From Pagrus major (lineage: Eukaryota > Chordata > Actinopteri > Spariformes > Sparidae), in the NCBI RefSeq assembly GCF_040436345.1, contig NC_133223.1:17585113-17649112 (forward strand): a stretch of 64,000 nt of DNA. Reading direction: 5' to 3'. A model generated the notes under the pieces. That model was not told the DNA's origin and did no database searches. It saw only the letters and a program-made list of their open reading frames with translations. A program made the translations under genes and the position numbers. Of the stretch, positions 50,501 to 58,589 are shown one piece after another. Every line of letters begins with the position of its first letter. Within the stretch, counting starts at the first letter, position 1.

Positions 50501-53500
50501 TACTTACTGTACAAAGGAGGTCTTGAGAATTTACCCCTGTGATCCCATTAATAATTGGCATTAAAATCTGATGGCACATAAAAGGTACAGCTATTCATGT
50601 AGAGGGGGCACAAAGCCACATTCAAGCTGCAGTTTGTTGTATATACAGTATTGAACACTTACTGTATATTTGCAAGTTTTGGGGTGCATTCTTACTCAGG
50701 ATCCTGTGATGACTTAGGTCCTTATCTAGCTGTCTTTTCTGGGTTCAAGCTATACCAGGAAGTTAGGCAAGTTGATATTTTCTTTTTGCAGATATATCAG
50801 TATCAGTTTAGTTTAGTTTAGAGGAGTTATGAATGCCAAATAATAAACACATGGTAATTCATGAGTAAAAATGCCAGATTAGCCAAAAGGCTATTTTTCA
50901 TGTGTTGTCCCCTGGCCAAGGTCTTTAAAAAAGCCTTCAAAAAAAAACAACAGGGCAAAGACAGAAACAAAACAAGTATAACAACACTGGGCACCACAGA
51001 AAATAACACAAGCAGTTTAAAGATTGGTGATCAGTTTGTCTGTTCTGGGCTACCGTACAAACAGGGCAGTACAGCGCTAAAGAGGAAGTGCTTCCTCAGA
51101 CATAAAAGGCTCATATAAAGGGAATGGAAACACAATCATTAATATTTTCAGGTGATTATACACTAATGAAAACATAATTATGAATGTTATATTCCATTTC
51201 TGCCAAAAGATCCTCCCGAATCCCCCTAAATCCCACACACTGGACCTTTTAAATATAAGATATAAAGTAACTCTCTGGTTTTATTTTCACAGATTTAAAC
51301 TATATGTCATCTGTTTGTCTTCATGTGGTAATCTGACACACTGTACGCTCCAGAGTGACCATTTTATTGAGTGCCTGTTGTGTCTCGTTTCTCCCAAAGA
51401 ATGAAGTCACCCTGCTGCGAAACGAAGTGGCTCAGCTGAAGCAGCTTCTTCTGGCTCATAAAGATTGCCCTGTAACCGCCATGCAGAAGAAATCTGGCTA
51501 TCACAGTGAGTAATGCTCCATTATTCTCAGCCCGAGGCTGCCAGTGAAATGCTTCGAAAACGAGCTCCAGCTAACCACTAGAAGGACATGTCTTGCTTGA
51601 GGCCACGCAGAAAGAGCTATTGACATATCACATCCCTTCTGTCTTTTATAAAAAACATAAACAAAAAACTTTGAAAAAGTTAAAATATTTATTGGCAGTG
51701 TTGTTTCTGACAAATTCTCACCAGCAGCAGTGTCTGAGTCCTTTCAGGAGGCCACAGGTGGTATCCACAAGAAAGCTGTTTTCTCCACATTCGACACCCA
51801 AAGTAAACATTTGTCTGAAGGAGAATGAAGCTAAAAGTCTGCAGCAAGGAAGTCCAAAAACTAAATGCTTGGGTTGTCAAGATATGGATGAGAAAGCATG
51901 ATCTCTCATTTTGTAACACCTACATATGGTAATTAAATTCAGTTCCCATACAATGATCATCTTTATGAATATTTGAATGTACGGGACGATTCTGCCATTT
52001 GCAGCCTGTTCATTTAAATTTCCTGTAGTCAGCCTGTCGTCTCCATGCCAGTTCCTGTTCATCATGTGGTCTCATTTAGAATTATATCACCAATATTTCT
52101 TCGTTTCCCGAGACTGGAGCACTGTCATTCTGACTTTTTGGTCATAACTCACCTTCCCTCACAGGTGAGCCAATATGCAACGAGAACAAGTGTGCTCCAA
52201 GCCACTTCTCCACTGTGCTCTAAACGCCTCCGCTGACTTGTATTGACAATGATTGCCTCTGAAATGAGTCCATTAAAGCAGCAAGCTTGACAAGACTGCA
52301 GAGCGTTCTCGTTGTGGGGTGTCCAGCAGGCTTGGCTGTTCATTATGCATCCCTTATTGCTAACCATCCCACTGACACACGTCATGTGTATTATGGGACT
52401 GATGGTTTCCAGGCTAGAGTGGGCTGTCAGAGCCAGGTCTCATTTGGTATCTCCTGGATTGTTTTTCTTATTTTTTAGTAAGATCCGCAGATGAAGTGGG
52501 TCATCTTTCTCATGTGTTTGCTGAGGATGTCTGTCCAGTGTTTCCAGACCTTTCTGAAGGATGACTTTTGGATCACTTTTTACCCTGTTTGGGAAAATAT
52601 AACCTCATCCAAATACCCCAGTTCATCAGTTTGTCTCATGATGACAGGTTGGGTTGTTTTGAGACGAGCCAAGAAGAAAAGCCAACTGATGTGAGAGTGA
52701 AAATAAATATCTGGTAAAGTGGCAGAATGAAATAATCCATTGGTTCCCAACCATCTCTGTCTGATGTCCCCCCACAGCCCTATCAGTTACGCTCAAGTGC
52801 CCCTTCATCAAGACCACCCATCATGTTCCAAATGTGTTCTTTCGAACTGATGTCAAACTGGAGGTTGTTTAATACTACTGATTATTTATGCGTGAATATT
52901 GTTACACTATTGCATATGGTTACCTTTAGCAATTTTAACCATTTATTCTTTACCTTAAGCTATTTTCTCCAATTTTCCATTCTACTTCTAGTTATATATT
53001 TCAATTTTTACCTACTACTTTGAGCTTTTGCACTATTTCAAGGATTGAATTAGGTTAGTTAGTTAAAAATATCAAAATGTTTTAGCTATTTCAACCGTTT
53101 ATACGTGTCATTTACCCATTTGAACTGTTTATTCATTACTTTTAGCTAACTGTGTAGACATCTTTGCTTGCTCGCTAACTATTTTTCACATAGTCAATCT
53201 CAACATGTGATTTACTGGTATTAACTTAATATTATTAATTGAAATTGTAATTTATGTTATTTCAAATTAGTTAAGCTGCTCCACTGAGTCTGTCTTTCAT
53301 GTAGCCCTCCCCCTGGCAACTGCATAAGTACATGCTGTCGCTGGAGCACGAGTACTCCTGGTTGGGAATCACTGAAAAAATCTATCTTTCCAAATTAGTA
53401 AAGCACATTATTTAATTGTGACTGATCAGTGCCCCTCGCTCATGTAAAGGCCTCATCAAGCCGTTCATTTTGTCAGTGTTACATATCCCGTAAGGCTCCT

Positions 53501-54763
53501 CTGCCCTCCAGACCTGGTAATACCCTTCATCGTCCTGCCCAGGCGTAGCCATGGCAGGTGGGGGGAAATTATCCAGACTACCCCACAAACAAGCCAGGAC
53601 ACGCTTTCACTTGGCACACCAAGCTGTCCATCTGCTTACAGCGAACCCCACTTCAGAAATCAGGAGAGCAGAAAGAAGCTCCGGCTGCCCAGGGAACCAG
53701 AATCTCTGAGTATTATGATATATCAGCTCGCCACCCCTTAATGTCGTTAGGAGTAATAATGTTCACTTGAACATGGAACAAAACCACCAAGCTGATTTAT
53801 TCTGAGGTTGACCTTCTGTATAGTAAAACAGCAAGGGAGTTTATAGCGCTTTGACATTCACTTGCACTAAATCACGCGGTCAAAGTCCAGTCAAGAAGGC
53901 GGATGAAGCCTCTAATGTGAAGACATTTGTATTGCACGTTAATTGCTTCCTCTTGCTATGGAATCTGTATTTTACATTTCAAAAAGGAAACCCAGTCATT
54001 AATTACAAAGTGCCATAACAAGTGACTTCATATCATTAACAATATTAATTATCACTGTGCTCCTTATTCCTTTACGAAACAGAGCATGAGAGTGGAGTCT
54101 TTTTTTCCATCAGGATCCAATTAATTCAATGCAACTGCCTAACAGCTGGTGGCATTTCGACTCCAAGTCTTCCCTACTCTCCAGTGTGAGCATCATTAAA
54201 ATCAGGTGCTGTAATCATCTGTCGCTGCAGTAGTTGGCAAGGTAACAAAAAACAAATGAGAATGCAGTTAGGGGTGGGAAACACTGCCACATGCCCCAGA
54301 ATGTAATGTACCCTTATGATGTGGGTTTAAATTGACATTGGAGCTTTAATTAAAGGAAGGGGTGCAGAAGTAGCATTATGGGGATTAATGAAACCGTTTG
54401 CATACACCACATGCAAATAGCTGTTTTACATCTGATTAGGCCTACGTGACAAAGCTTTCCCGAGCATTCCTGGATCATAAAATGACTGTAAGAAACTCCA
54501 AAATATTACAGTACAAGCATCTTCTTTTTCTCGTCTTTCCCAACACAGTCTCCGACAAAGACGAGAGCTGCGAGGAGATGTCCGTCCCCGGCAGCCCCCA
54601 GAACGAGGCCATCCAGCACAGCTCCATCAGCACGTCCAACGGGGTCAGCTCCTCCTCCACGACCCCGGCCACCTCCGCCCCGTCCACCACCACATCGAAC
54701 CAGAGCACAGACGAGAGCCAGTCGCGGAGGGGCGCCACCCCGTCGCAGCCTTCAGGGAGTTGA
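38527..54763 (+). CDS. atf2: atf2: cyclic AMP-dependent transcription factor ATF-2 (spliced, 11 coding exons)
   Basis: Atf2 binds CRE and AP-1-like sites in the nucleus as a homodimer or with Jun, and is switched on by p38/JNK. Eleven GT/AG-bounded exons join in phase to 521 aa. A C2H2 zinc finger occupies residues 9-31 (C9, C14, H27, H31). The activation segment DQTPTPTRF carries T51 and T53, equal to human T69/T71. The S/T-P sites S72 and S94 equal human S90 and S112. A Pro/Gln-rich middle follows, then the basic region at 374-394 with NRAAASRCR, and a zipper with Leu at 400, 407, 414, 421 and 428. The C-terminus keeps two SQ sites (S507, S516) and ends SQPSGS, as in human. Two differences from human stand out. 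The 18 residues before MSDDKPF are absent, and a (Pro-Thr)n tract lies at about 296-312. The first ATG of the spliced mRNA has A at -3. Identity is secure; the isoforms are not known. Confidence 0.96.
38575..40174 (+). other. atf2 intron 2
   Basis: A 1.6 kb intron between the two halves of the zinc finger. It contains one dispersed element (39097-39484). The rest shows nothing recognisable. Confidence 0.8.
39097..39484. repeat. Dispersed element with GACCGATAT-type ends
   Basis: A 388-base block starts TAGAGCTTGACCGATATAG and ends AGTATCAGTAGGGCTTTA, roughly inverted copies of each other. Its inner part (ACTTTTTT, GGTAATTTATAATTA, AAATTCC, GACAAAGTTTA) recurs in the same orientation near 28.7 kb. 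I take it as a nonautonomous DNA transposon family. Confidence 0.6.
40175..40271 (+). CDS. atf2: atf2 exon 3: second half of the zinc finger
   Basis: It encodes RFTNEDHLAVHKHKHEMTLK and on to NDSVIIA, with zinc ligands H27 and H31. T34 is equivalent to human T52, a PKC-epsilon site. It ends one base into the Asp codon at a GTAAGT donor. Confidence 0.95.
40352..40470 (+). CDS. atf2: atf2 exon 4: stress-kinase activation domain
   Basis: It encodes DQTPTPTRFLKNCEEVG and LFNELASPF, then DDIKK. T51 and T53 are the JNK/p38 acceptors. The donor is unusual, AAG followed by GTTGTT inside a short GTT repeat, and four codons of read-through meet a TAA. Confidence 0.94.
40579..40704 (+). CDS. atf2: atf2 exon 5: proline-directed phosphorylation segment
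   Basis: It encodes LPLDLSPLATPIIRNK and then DSPLPHPESTTNDDK, closely matching vertebrate Atf2. The first codon is Leu where human has Met. Phase 0 at both ends, with a GTACAG donor. Confidence 0.94.
41138..41316 (+). CDS. atf2: atf2 exon 6: Ser/Val/Gln-rich central segment
   Basis: It encodes DISLQPASLPTSAIV, then PASLQVPNVLL and VVIQQALPSPTSS, ending NRPIV. The order matches human ATF2 with scattered substitutions. It ends two bases into the Val codon at GTAAGT. No open frame scored from an ATG shows this exon. Confidence 0.92.
41317..42177 (+). other. atf2 intron 6
   Basis: An 861-base AT-rich intron with a GTAAGTA donor and a CTTTCAG acceptor. Nothing recognisable is inside. Confidence 0.75.
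42178..42292 (+). CDS. atf2: atf2 exon 7: LPNGQTMPVAIPASI segment
   Basis: After a CTTTCAG acceptor it encodes VPVSGTFPVLLQLPNG, then QTMPVAIPASITSSSVHIP, and ends at P with a GTGAGT donor. The LPNGQTMPVAIPASITSS core is nearly invariant in vertebrate Atf2. Confidence 0.95.
42293..43894 (+). other. atf2 intron 7, with a GC/pyrimidine-rich block
   Basis: A 1.6 kb intron. The first kilobase is ordinary AT-rich sequence. From about 43370 to 43790 the composition turns GC-rich with a long C/T tract (about 43506-43570) and a (GT)n run (43791-43818). The long minus-strand open frame at 43013-43498 has no family features. Confidence 0.6.
43895..43993 (+). CDS. atf2: atf2 exon 8: VPGIPGP proline segment
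   Basis: It encodes LVRPVTVVPNVPGIPGPPSP, then a short (Pro-Gln) run and VQSEAKL. The PQPQPQP run is longer than the single PQP of human. The donor is CTG followed by GTATTA, a weak match to consensus. Confidence 0.92.
44229..44626. repeat. ATTAATCG-family dispersed repeat, split by an insertion
   Basis: The parts around the insertion (GTGATTAGGTGATTATT, then AAACTGAATAAATTTGGG, GGGCTGTTGGTCAG, ATATTTTATAGATAAATC, AATTAGCCTTAGTTGCAG) match a family I recognise as abundant in teleost genomes. A second copy lies at 23350-23636. Confidence 0.6.
44322..44458 (-). mobile_element. Truncated L2-like LINE or SINE 3' tail inserted with target duplication
   Basis: Read on the minus strand, the 137 bases contain GTAAAGCACTTTGGACTGCG, then GTGCTATACAAATAG, then an (ATT)n/(AGT)n tail. 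This is the layout of fish L2-type 3' ends. The 13-base ATTTGCTGCTTTT occurs on both sides (44309-44321 and 44459-44471) as a target-site duplication. Confidence 0.65.
44980..45380. promoter_or_regulatory. GC-rich repeat-free block in atf2 intron 8
   Basis: A stretch with many CpGs (CACGCCGTCACCGGGGCC, CGCGTAGACAGCG) stands out from the AT-rich intron and ends in homeodomain-type ATAATTAAC and GTTAATTAG. It could be an alternative promoter or enhancer, but nothing decides it. Confidence 0.25.
46010..46310. repeat. MITE, GGTCCAGTGTGTAAG family, copy 1
   Basis: It starts AAAGGTCCAGTGTGTAAG and continues with ACCAATCTGTAGAGCCAGTG, TTTGTCCATTCTGGGC, ATAAAAGGCTCAT and TATTTATGAATATT. The left terminus is intact, the right one decayed. 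I recognise the family from many percomorph fish genomes. Confidence 0.65.
47220..47474 (+). CDS. atf2: atf2 exon 9: regulatory linker with Pro-Thr expansion
   Basis: It encodes KLKATLSQQPPQVTNG, a Ser/Thr/Ala stretch, a (Pro-Thr)n tract, then LQQPATSTTETP as in human. The middle is longer than the human segment and does not align with it, so the added length of the protein lies mainly here. Phase 0 at both ends, GTAAGC donor. Confidence 0.92.
47475..48453 (+). other. atf2 intron 9
   Basis: A 979-base AT-rich intron. About 47612-47740 resembles a GGGCTGTACAATTCAT dispersed repeat, also seen near 28350. The rest shows nothing. Confidence 0.65.
47612..47740. repeat. GGGCTGCACAATT-type dispersed repeat, fragment
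   Basis: TAGGGCTGTACAATTCAT and AATAGCAATATGGCCAAG match GTTGGGCTGCACAGTTTATT and AATCATAATATGGCAAAG near 28345. I take both as end fragments of one DNA transposon family. Confidence 0.45.
48454..48660 (+). CDS. atf2: atf2 exon 10: basic region and first half of the leucine zipper
   Basis: It encodes the RRRR cluster, EDPDEKRRKFLERNRAAASR, CRQKRKVWVQSLEKKAED and LNSMNGQLQ. These are the DNA-contacting NxxAAxxCR motif and the first three zipper leucines. The donor is CAG followed by GTGCTC. Confidence 0.97.
48661..51399 (+). other. atf2 intron 10, with candidate regulatory blocks
   Basis: A 2.7 kb intron that splits the leucine zipper. Sequence at 48820-49170, 49490-49680 and 50100-50530 is repeat-free with balanced composition and looks more constrained than the surrounding AT-rich DNA. 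The MITE at 51000-51250 is the only clear repeat. Confidence 0.4.
51000..51250. repeat. MITE, GGTCCAGTGTGTAAG family, copy 2
   Basis: GATCAGTTTGTCTGTTCTGG, CATAAAAGGCTCAT and AATTATGAATGTTATATTCC follow the order of copy 1 in the same orientation. Here the right end, AAATCCCACACACTGGACCT, is kept and is the inverted complement of copy 1's left end, which defines the terminal inverted repeat. Confidence 0.65.
51400..51505 (+). CDS. atf2: atf2 exon 11: second half of the zipper
   Basis: It encodes NEVTLLRNEVAQLKQLLL, then AHKDCPVTAMQKKSGYH, completing five zipper heptads. The acceptor is CCCAAAG and the donor GTGAGT, ending one base into the next codon. Confidence 0.96.
51506..54548 (+). other. 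atf2 intron 11, with a hAT MITE and candidate regulatory DNA
   Basis: A 3.0 kb intron before the last exon. A 637-base hAT-type element occupies 52738-53374. From about 53440 to 54440 the sequence is repeat-free and rich in homeodomain cores (CCAATTAATTCAATG, CATTAATTACAAAG), so it is a candidate enhancer region. Confidence 0.45.
52738..53374. mobile_element. hAT-type MITE with 8-bp target duplication
   Basis: The left end CATTGGTTCCCAACC and the inverted right end CAGTGATTCCCAACC form a Charlie-like terminal repeat. The flanks AAATAATC (52730-52737) and AAAAAATC (53375-53382) agree in seven of eight bases, the duplication length of hAT elements. No transposase frame remains. Confidence 0.75.
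54549..54763 (+). CDS. atf2: atf2 exon 12: Ser/Thr-rich C-terminus and stop
   Basis: After an AACACAG acceptor it encodes SDKDESCEEMSVPGSP, AIQHSSISTSNGVSS, a Ser/Thr/Pro tail and the conserved end SQPSGS before TGA. The junction codon reads Ile where human has Thr. Two SQ dipeptides keep the ATM-type sites. Confidence 0.95.
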
Positions 54764-56500
54764 TCGTCCTGAACTGTCCACGAACGTCAGCACTGGAGGG
54801 CTGTTGCCTCCTTGATCTCTCTGACACACAGAGGAAAGGGATTCTCTCTCCGCTTCAGTTTGGACCACATTGTTTTTAATTTATTCTTAATTAAGTTTGT
54901 TTAAGTTTGGTCCATTTTTGTCTTCTGTAGGCAATGCTTTTGAAAATGCAAATGTTTTCTCTGGAATTGATGAAGACAAAAGAACAGGCACTTTAGGTGT
55001 AAGATGTAAAACACGTGGTTCTAAAATGTTTTTGTATTTGTGTGACTTATTTATTAATTAATCTTCTATATTTTTTTATTTGAAGGCGATCAGCCTCTGA
55101 AGGTTGATCAGTGAATCGTTAGAGACCATACCAAAGTGTGTTGTGGCTCATTTCCGATTAGTTTGTGTTCATGTCTTTTAAAAGCACTATCTTTATGATG
55201 AAGTCACTTTTTGTTAAAATTTGCTTTTTCCATTTTGCACATTTTGAGAGATGACGGGTTTACCTTTTTAGAGTTTTGACAGTCCACATGTAAGATACCG
55301 GCAGCTTTTTAGACGTAGATTTGAATACTGTCACATTACACAAATGTAAATGGCTGAATCCATTTTTAAATTTGACAACTTTTCTGTGAGATCAGCTGTA
55401 GTCGCATTGTGCAGTTTGAATGTTTGTAAAAAAAGAAAAACACTAGTCTTAATGAGGAGGTGAGCTGATTAGAAATGTGTGTTATTTCATTGACATTCCA
55501 TCTGTAGTCTGATTGTTCCTGAAGCAGTGATTGTAGGATTGCAGTACCTTTTCCATTACTCAATCATGGTGACGTTGACTCAGTGCCATTAATGTTTTTG
55601 TATAAACTACTTCTGTACATTTTTAATGCAGATTAGCTTGAGTTGATCGCTGTTTTCTCAGATTAAGGGTCTCATGAACATAGTTTCTCAGTAATGCTTT
55701 GTATACTGTCTTTGCTTTCTAAGTGACTCTTTATGGCTTCGGTGTCTAATGCAGAACACTTAAGGACATTATGCTGTTTTCATGATCGCAACTCTAGATG
55801 ACGTTTTTAGAAAACATTGTAAATAACATCAATGATACATTGTACGTGATCTTTCTAGGTGTTATGTACTTTTTTTATAGAATAGTCTGGATTCAGTAGC
55901 TGAGCCCTGTTGATCACATGAACTCTGTTAGCAGTTAAAACTGATCTTAACGATGTTTCAATCATTAGGATAGGCCTCTCTCTGACTCATTGATAGGTTG
56001 TCATGTAAAATTAAAGCATTCAGATGTGAACTGGAATCACATCATATATATTAGAGTAACACTACTACTGCTTGTAAGAATTGTGAGCATTTCATCATTG
56101 AAATAATAGTAGGAAGCAAATCACACAACTCAATTTGCCTTTTTCTCTTAGTCTGTACTGGCTTACTACTGTGTAGTTTTAAGAGAAGCTAACATGTTTT
56201 CTTAAAGTATGATTTGTTTTTTAATTTTACTGTTATGTGCTATCTGCATGAGATAATAATTCTCTGCGAGAATTTAACTGTTTATTCGATAATGTCTCAG
56301 TCAGATAAATATCATTAAACAAGTTTTTACAACTTGAGTTGTTGGTTCTAAGTTTATGGAAGCTTTGGTTATTTGTTTTACCTTGGCTTTAAAAGGAGGA
56401 GGGTGTGATACTGTGTTGAAAGTGTACTTGTAACTTGTGAAAGTTCTGTATAAAATTTGAATTGATAAGTTGTTGTAATAAACCTTTTAATATCTCTTTA
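54764..56500 (+). other. atf2: atf2 3' UTR
   Basis: About 1.7 kb of AT-rich sequence runs from the stop to the first canonical poly(A) signal, without repeats. It carries a Pumilio-type TGTAAATA (55818-55825), an 8-mer for the miR-17 seed family GCACTTTA (54988-54995) and one for miR-19, TTTGCACA (55234-55241). Confidence 0.7.
56477..56482 (+). terminator. Poly(A) signal of atf2
   Basis: AATAAA in a T-rich setting, followed by a T-rich downstream region. It marks the probable end of the transcript near 56500. Confidence 0.7.
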
Positions 56501-57160
56501 AAATCCAGCTTTGGTTCCATTTATGTCTGCACTCTGGTTTCACCAGAATGAATTATATGTGGAAAGAAATATATAGAAGAATATTCACATTTTCTAATAA
56601 CAAATAAATGGCTTTACGCTGTGTTTCTAACAATATGATGATAATGTCAATAGCTGACAAGCTCTGTCCTCCACACATACTATAGCAGCTTTAAAACAAG
56701 ACTGTCTCACTGCAGCGTTCATAGAAAACATCTCACCCAAAAGTCCTGTATGATGATCTGAAGACCTGCTCTAAAGCGGCTGCTGGTGCACAGAAATATT
56801 TCTTGTGGTGTATACTGCCACCTTGTGGTCTGGAGTTGACCATATTTTTAATTTAATATCAGTCTGTGCAGTTAAGTGAAAATATTATAATAAGAACTTT
56901 ACCACAACTATACTTCATCACACATTTTACCACAACCAGAGTGAACTTCCCCTATTTTAGCATTTCTTGGGGGTGTTCTGAGTGGCAGATTGAGTGATTT
57001 TAGGTATAAAATTGAGAATCAAAGAATCAGATCTTTAAAAAGTTCAAAAACACCAATTAAAAGTCAAAGTTTAATTCACTTTTAATTTACCCTGTTTGTG
57101 GTGGAGCTCATTTGAACCACATATTTTATGTAAAATCTTTAATTTTAGAAATGAGTAAAT
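56500..57160. other. Start of the atf2-to-chn1 interval
   Basis: AT-rich DNA without a gene. It contains the best CTCF-like motif of the window at 56815-56828. Confidence 0.5.
56815..56828 (-). promoter_or_regulatory. CTCF-like motif (minus orientation)
   Basis: The reverse complement reads CCACAAGGTGGCAG, matching the CCACNAGGTGGCAG form of the CTCF core at every position. It lies 330 bases past the atf2 poly(A) signal. A similar TGCCACCTNGTGG string also occurs in some fish repeats, so occupancy is uncertain. Confidence 0.5.
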
Positions 57161-57164
57161 ACAG

Positions 57165-57520
57165 CTGTCAGATAAATGTGGAGAAAAAAGTACGACTCTC
57201 CACAATGTATCACAAAATAGAATTTTTCAGATAAAGTGTAAGAGCCTTGCAACTGGTATTAAGTACAGTACTTGAGTAAATGTATTTAGTTACTTTCCAC
57301 ACCTGATATTAAGGAAATGACTGATTACAATGGATGCAATTATTTGAAACAGCCAAAGAAAAGTGATTACATTCATTTAGTCAAGCACAGCACTCAAATA
57401 CTACTGTGACGTCCTTGTACTTCACTTGAATATTTTCATTTGATAGTACATTACTTTTTTCTCTACTAAGTTTGCAGAATAAGACTTGAATATGAGAATA
57501 TATGAACAGATGATGAAATA
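57165..57520. repeat. TACTCAAGTAAAGTAC-family repeat, inverted pair
   Basis: Forward part: TGTCAGATAAATGTGGAG, AAAAAAGTACGACTC, AGTACAGTACTTGAGTAAAT, GTTACTTTCCACACCTG. A second piece at 57375-57520 reads in the opposite sense (ACTCAAATACTACTGTGACG, TTGTACTTCACTTGAATATT, GTTTGCAGAATAAGACTTGA). Confidence 0.55.
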
Positions 57521-57909
57521 TGATGGGTTGTTAGAGCACAGTACAACTATACAACACTTTGTGAGTTTTTAATGTCAGTCCCCTGTACACATTCATTTCC
57601 ATATACGAAGGCATTTTCTGTACGCTAAAAAAATCCTTAAAGCTCAAAGGGAACCAAAAATAAACATGTAGAGAGTGATTAGACAACACATGTTATAGAG
57701 GATATTTTGCATGGATATGAATACAGGTGTGCCTGGAGATTAATGCCTATATAATAGTCTATTCTTGTCTTGCACTGTTGTTTAATGGCAATGCATTTTT
57801 TATTCTTCTGTTTCATTTTTACTTCATCATATATACAGTTTGTATGTACCATGTGTGTATTTTTTATACTGTCTCCTGCATCTTTTATATCTTGTCGTTT
57901 GGCTTTTCT

Positions 57910-57985
57910 CTTCCTCATGTAAATCACTTATGTAAATGTCTTTCTGTTGAAAGGCACCATACAAATAAACTTGCTTCGCTGAGTC
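57910..57985 (+). repeat. LINE/SINE 3' tail fragment
   Basis: TGTTGAAAGGCACCATACAA followed by ATAAACTTGCTTCGC resembles the GTGCTATACAAATAAACTTG 3' end shared by fish L2-type LINEs and their SINE partners. No target duplication was found. Confidence 0.4.
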
Positions 57986-57999
57986 AACACTGAACTGAC

Positions 58000-58580
58000 T
58001 TTTGTACCGAACACAAAACACAGCTGAAATGGAGTCACCTAGGTGATGCTGACGTAATCAGGATATAAATACGCTCCTCATACTGTACACTGAGGCAGGA
58101 AATAGGGAGACAACACATACAGTTTACTGAAAAAGAAAGTGCATCATGTGGCGGTCCATAAAATGACCATTATCAACTATTGCCCCTGCTGCGAATAGTC
58201 ACTGTACAGGTAACTATTAAAATGTATTAACAAGTTAGAGTCCCGTGTGTTCATTACAACTGTCTGTCTGCTTAAAAAGAGCGAAAGATTTCTAATCTTC
58301 ACTTCTTTCATTTTAGTGTTACAGTATTTTTTGTATATCAAAGAAAATGTGGCTTCACTGTATGTCATGTCATACCAGTATAAGAACTGCGTGCATGGAT
58401 AAGATAAACTACAGGAATGAGAAAGATTCTTTGAGTCAGAGGGACAAACTGCTCCAAGTTTTTGTCAATGATAAAATAAAGAGAGCTCAAACTTGATCAG
58501 ATGTTTGCACACACAGCAATTATATAACATGAATACTGTTAGACAGCCTCACACATTTTGTAAGCAAACATGAAAGCAGA
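58000..58580. other. AT-rich intergenic sequence
   Basis: No gene, repeat family or conserved-looking block recognised. Confidence 0.4.
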
Positions 58581-58589
58581 GCAGAAGAT

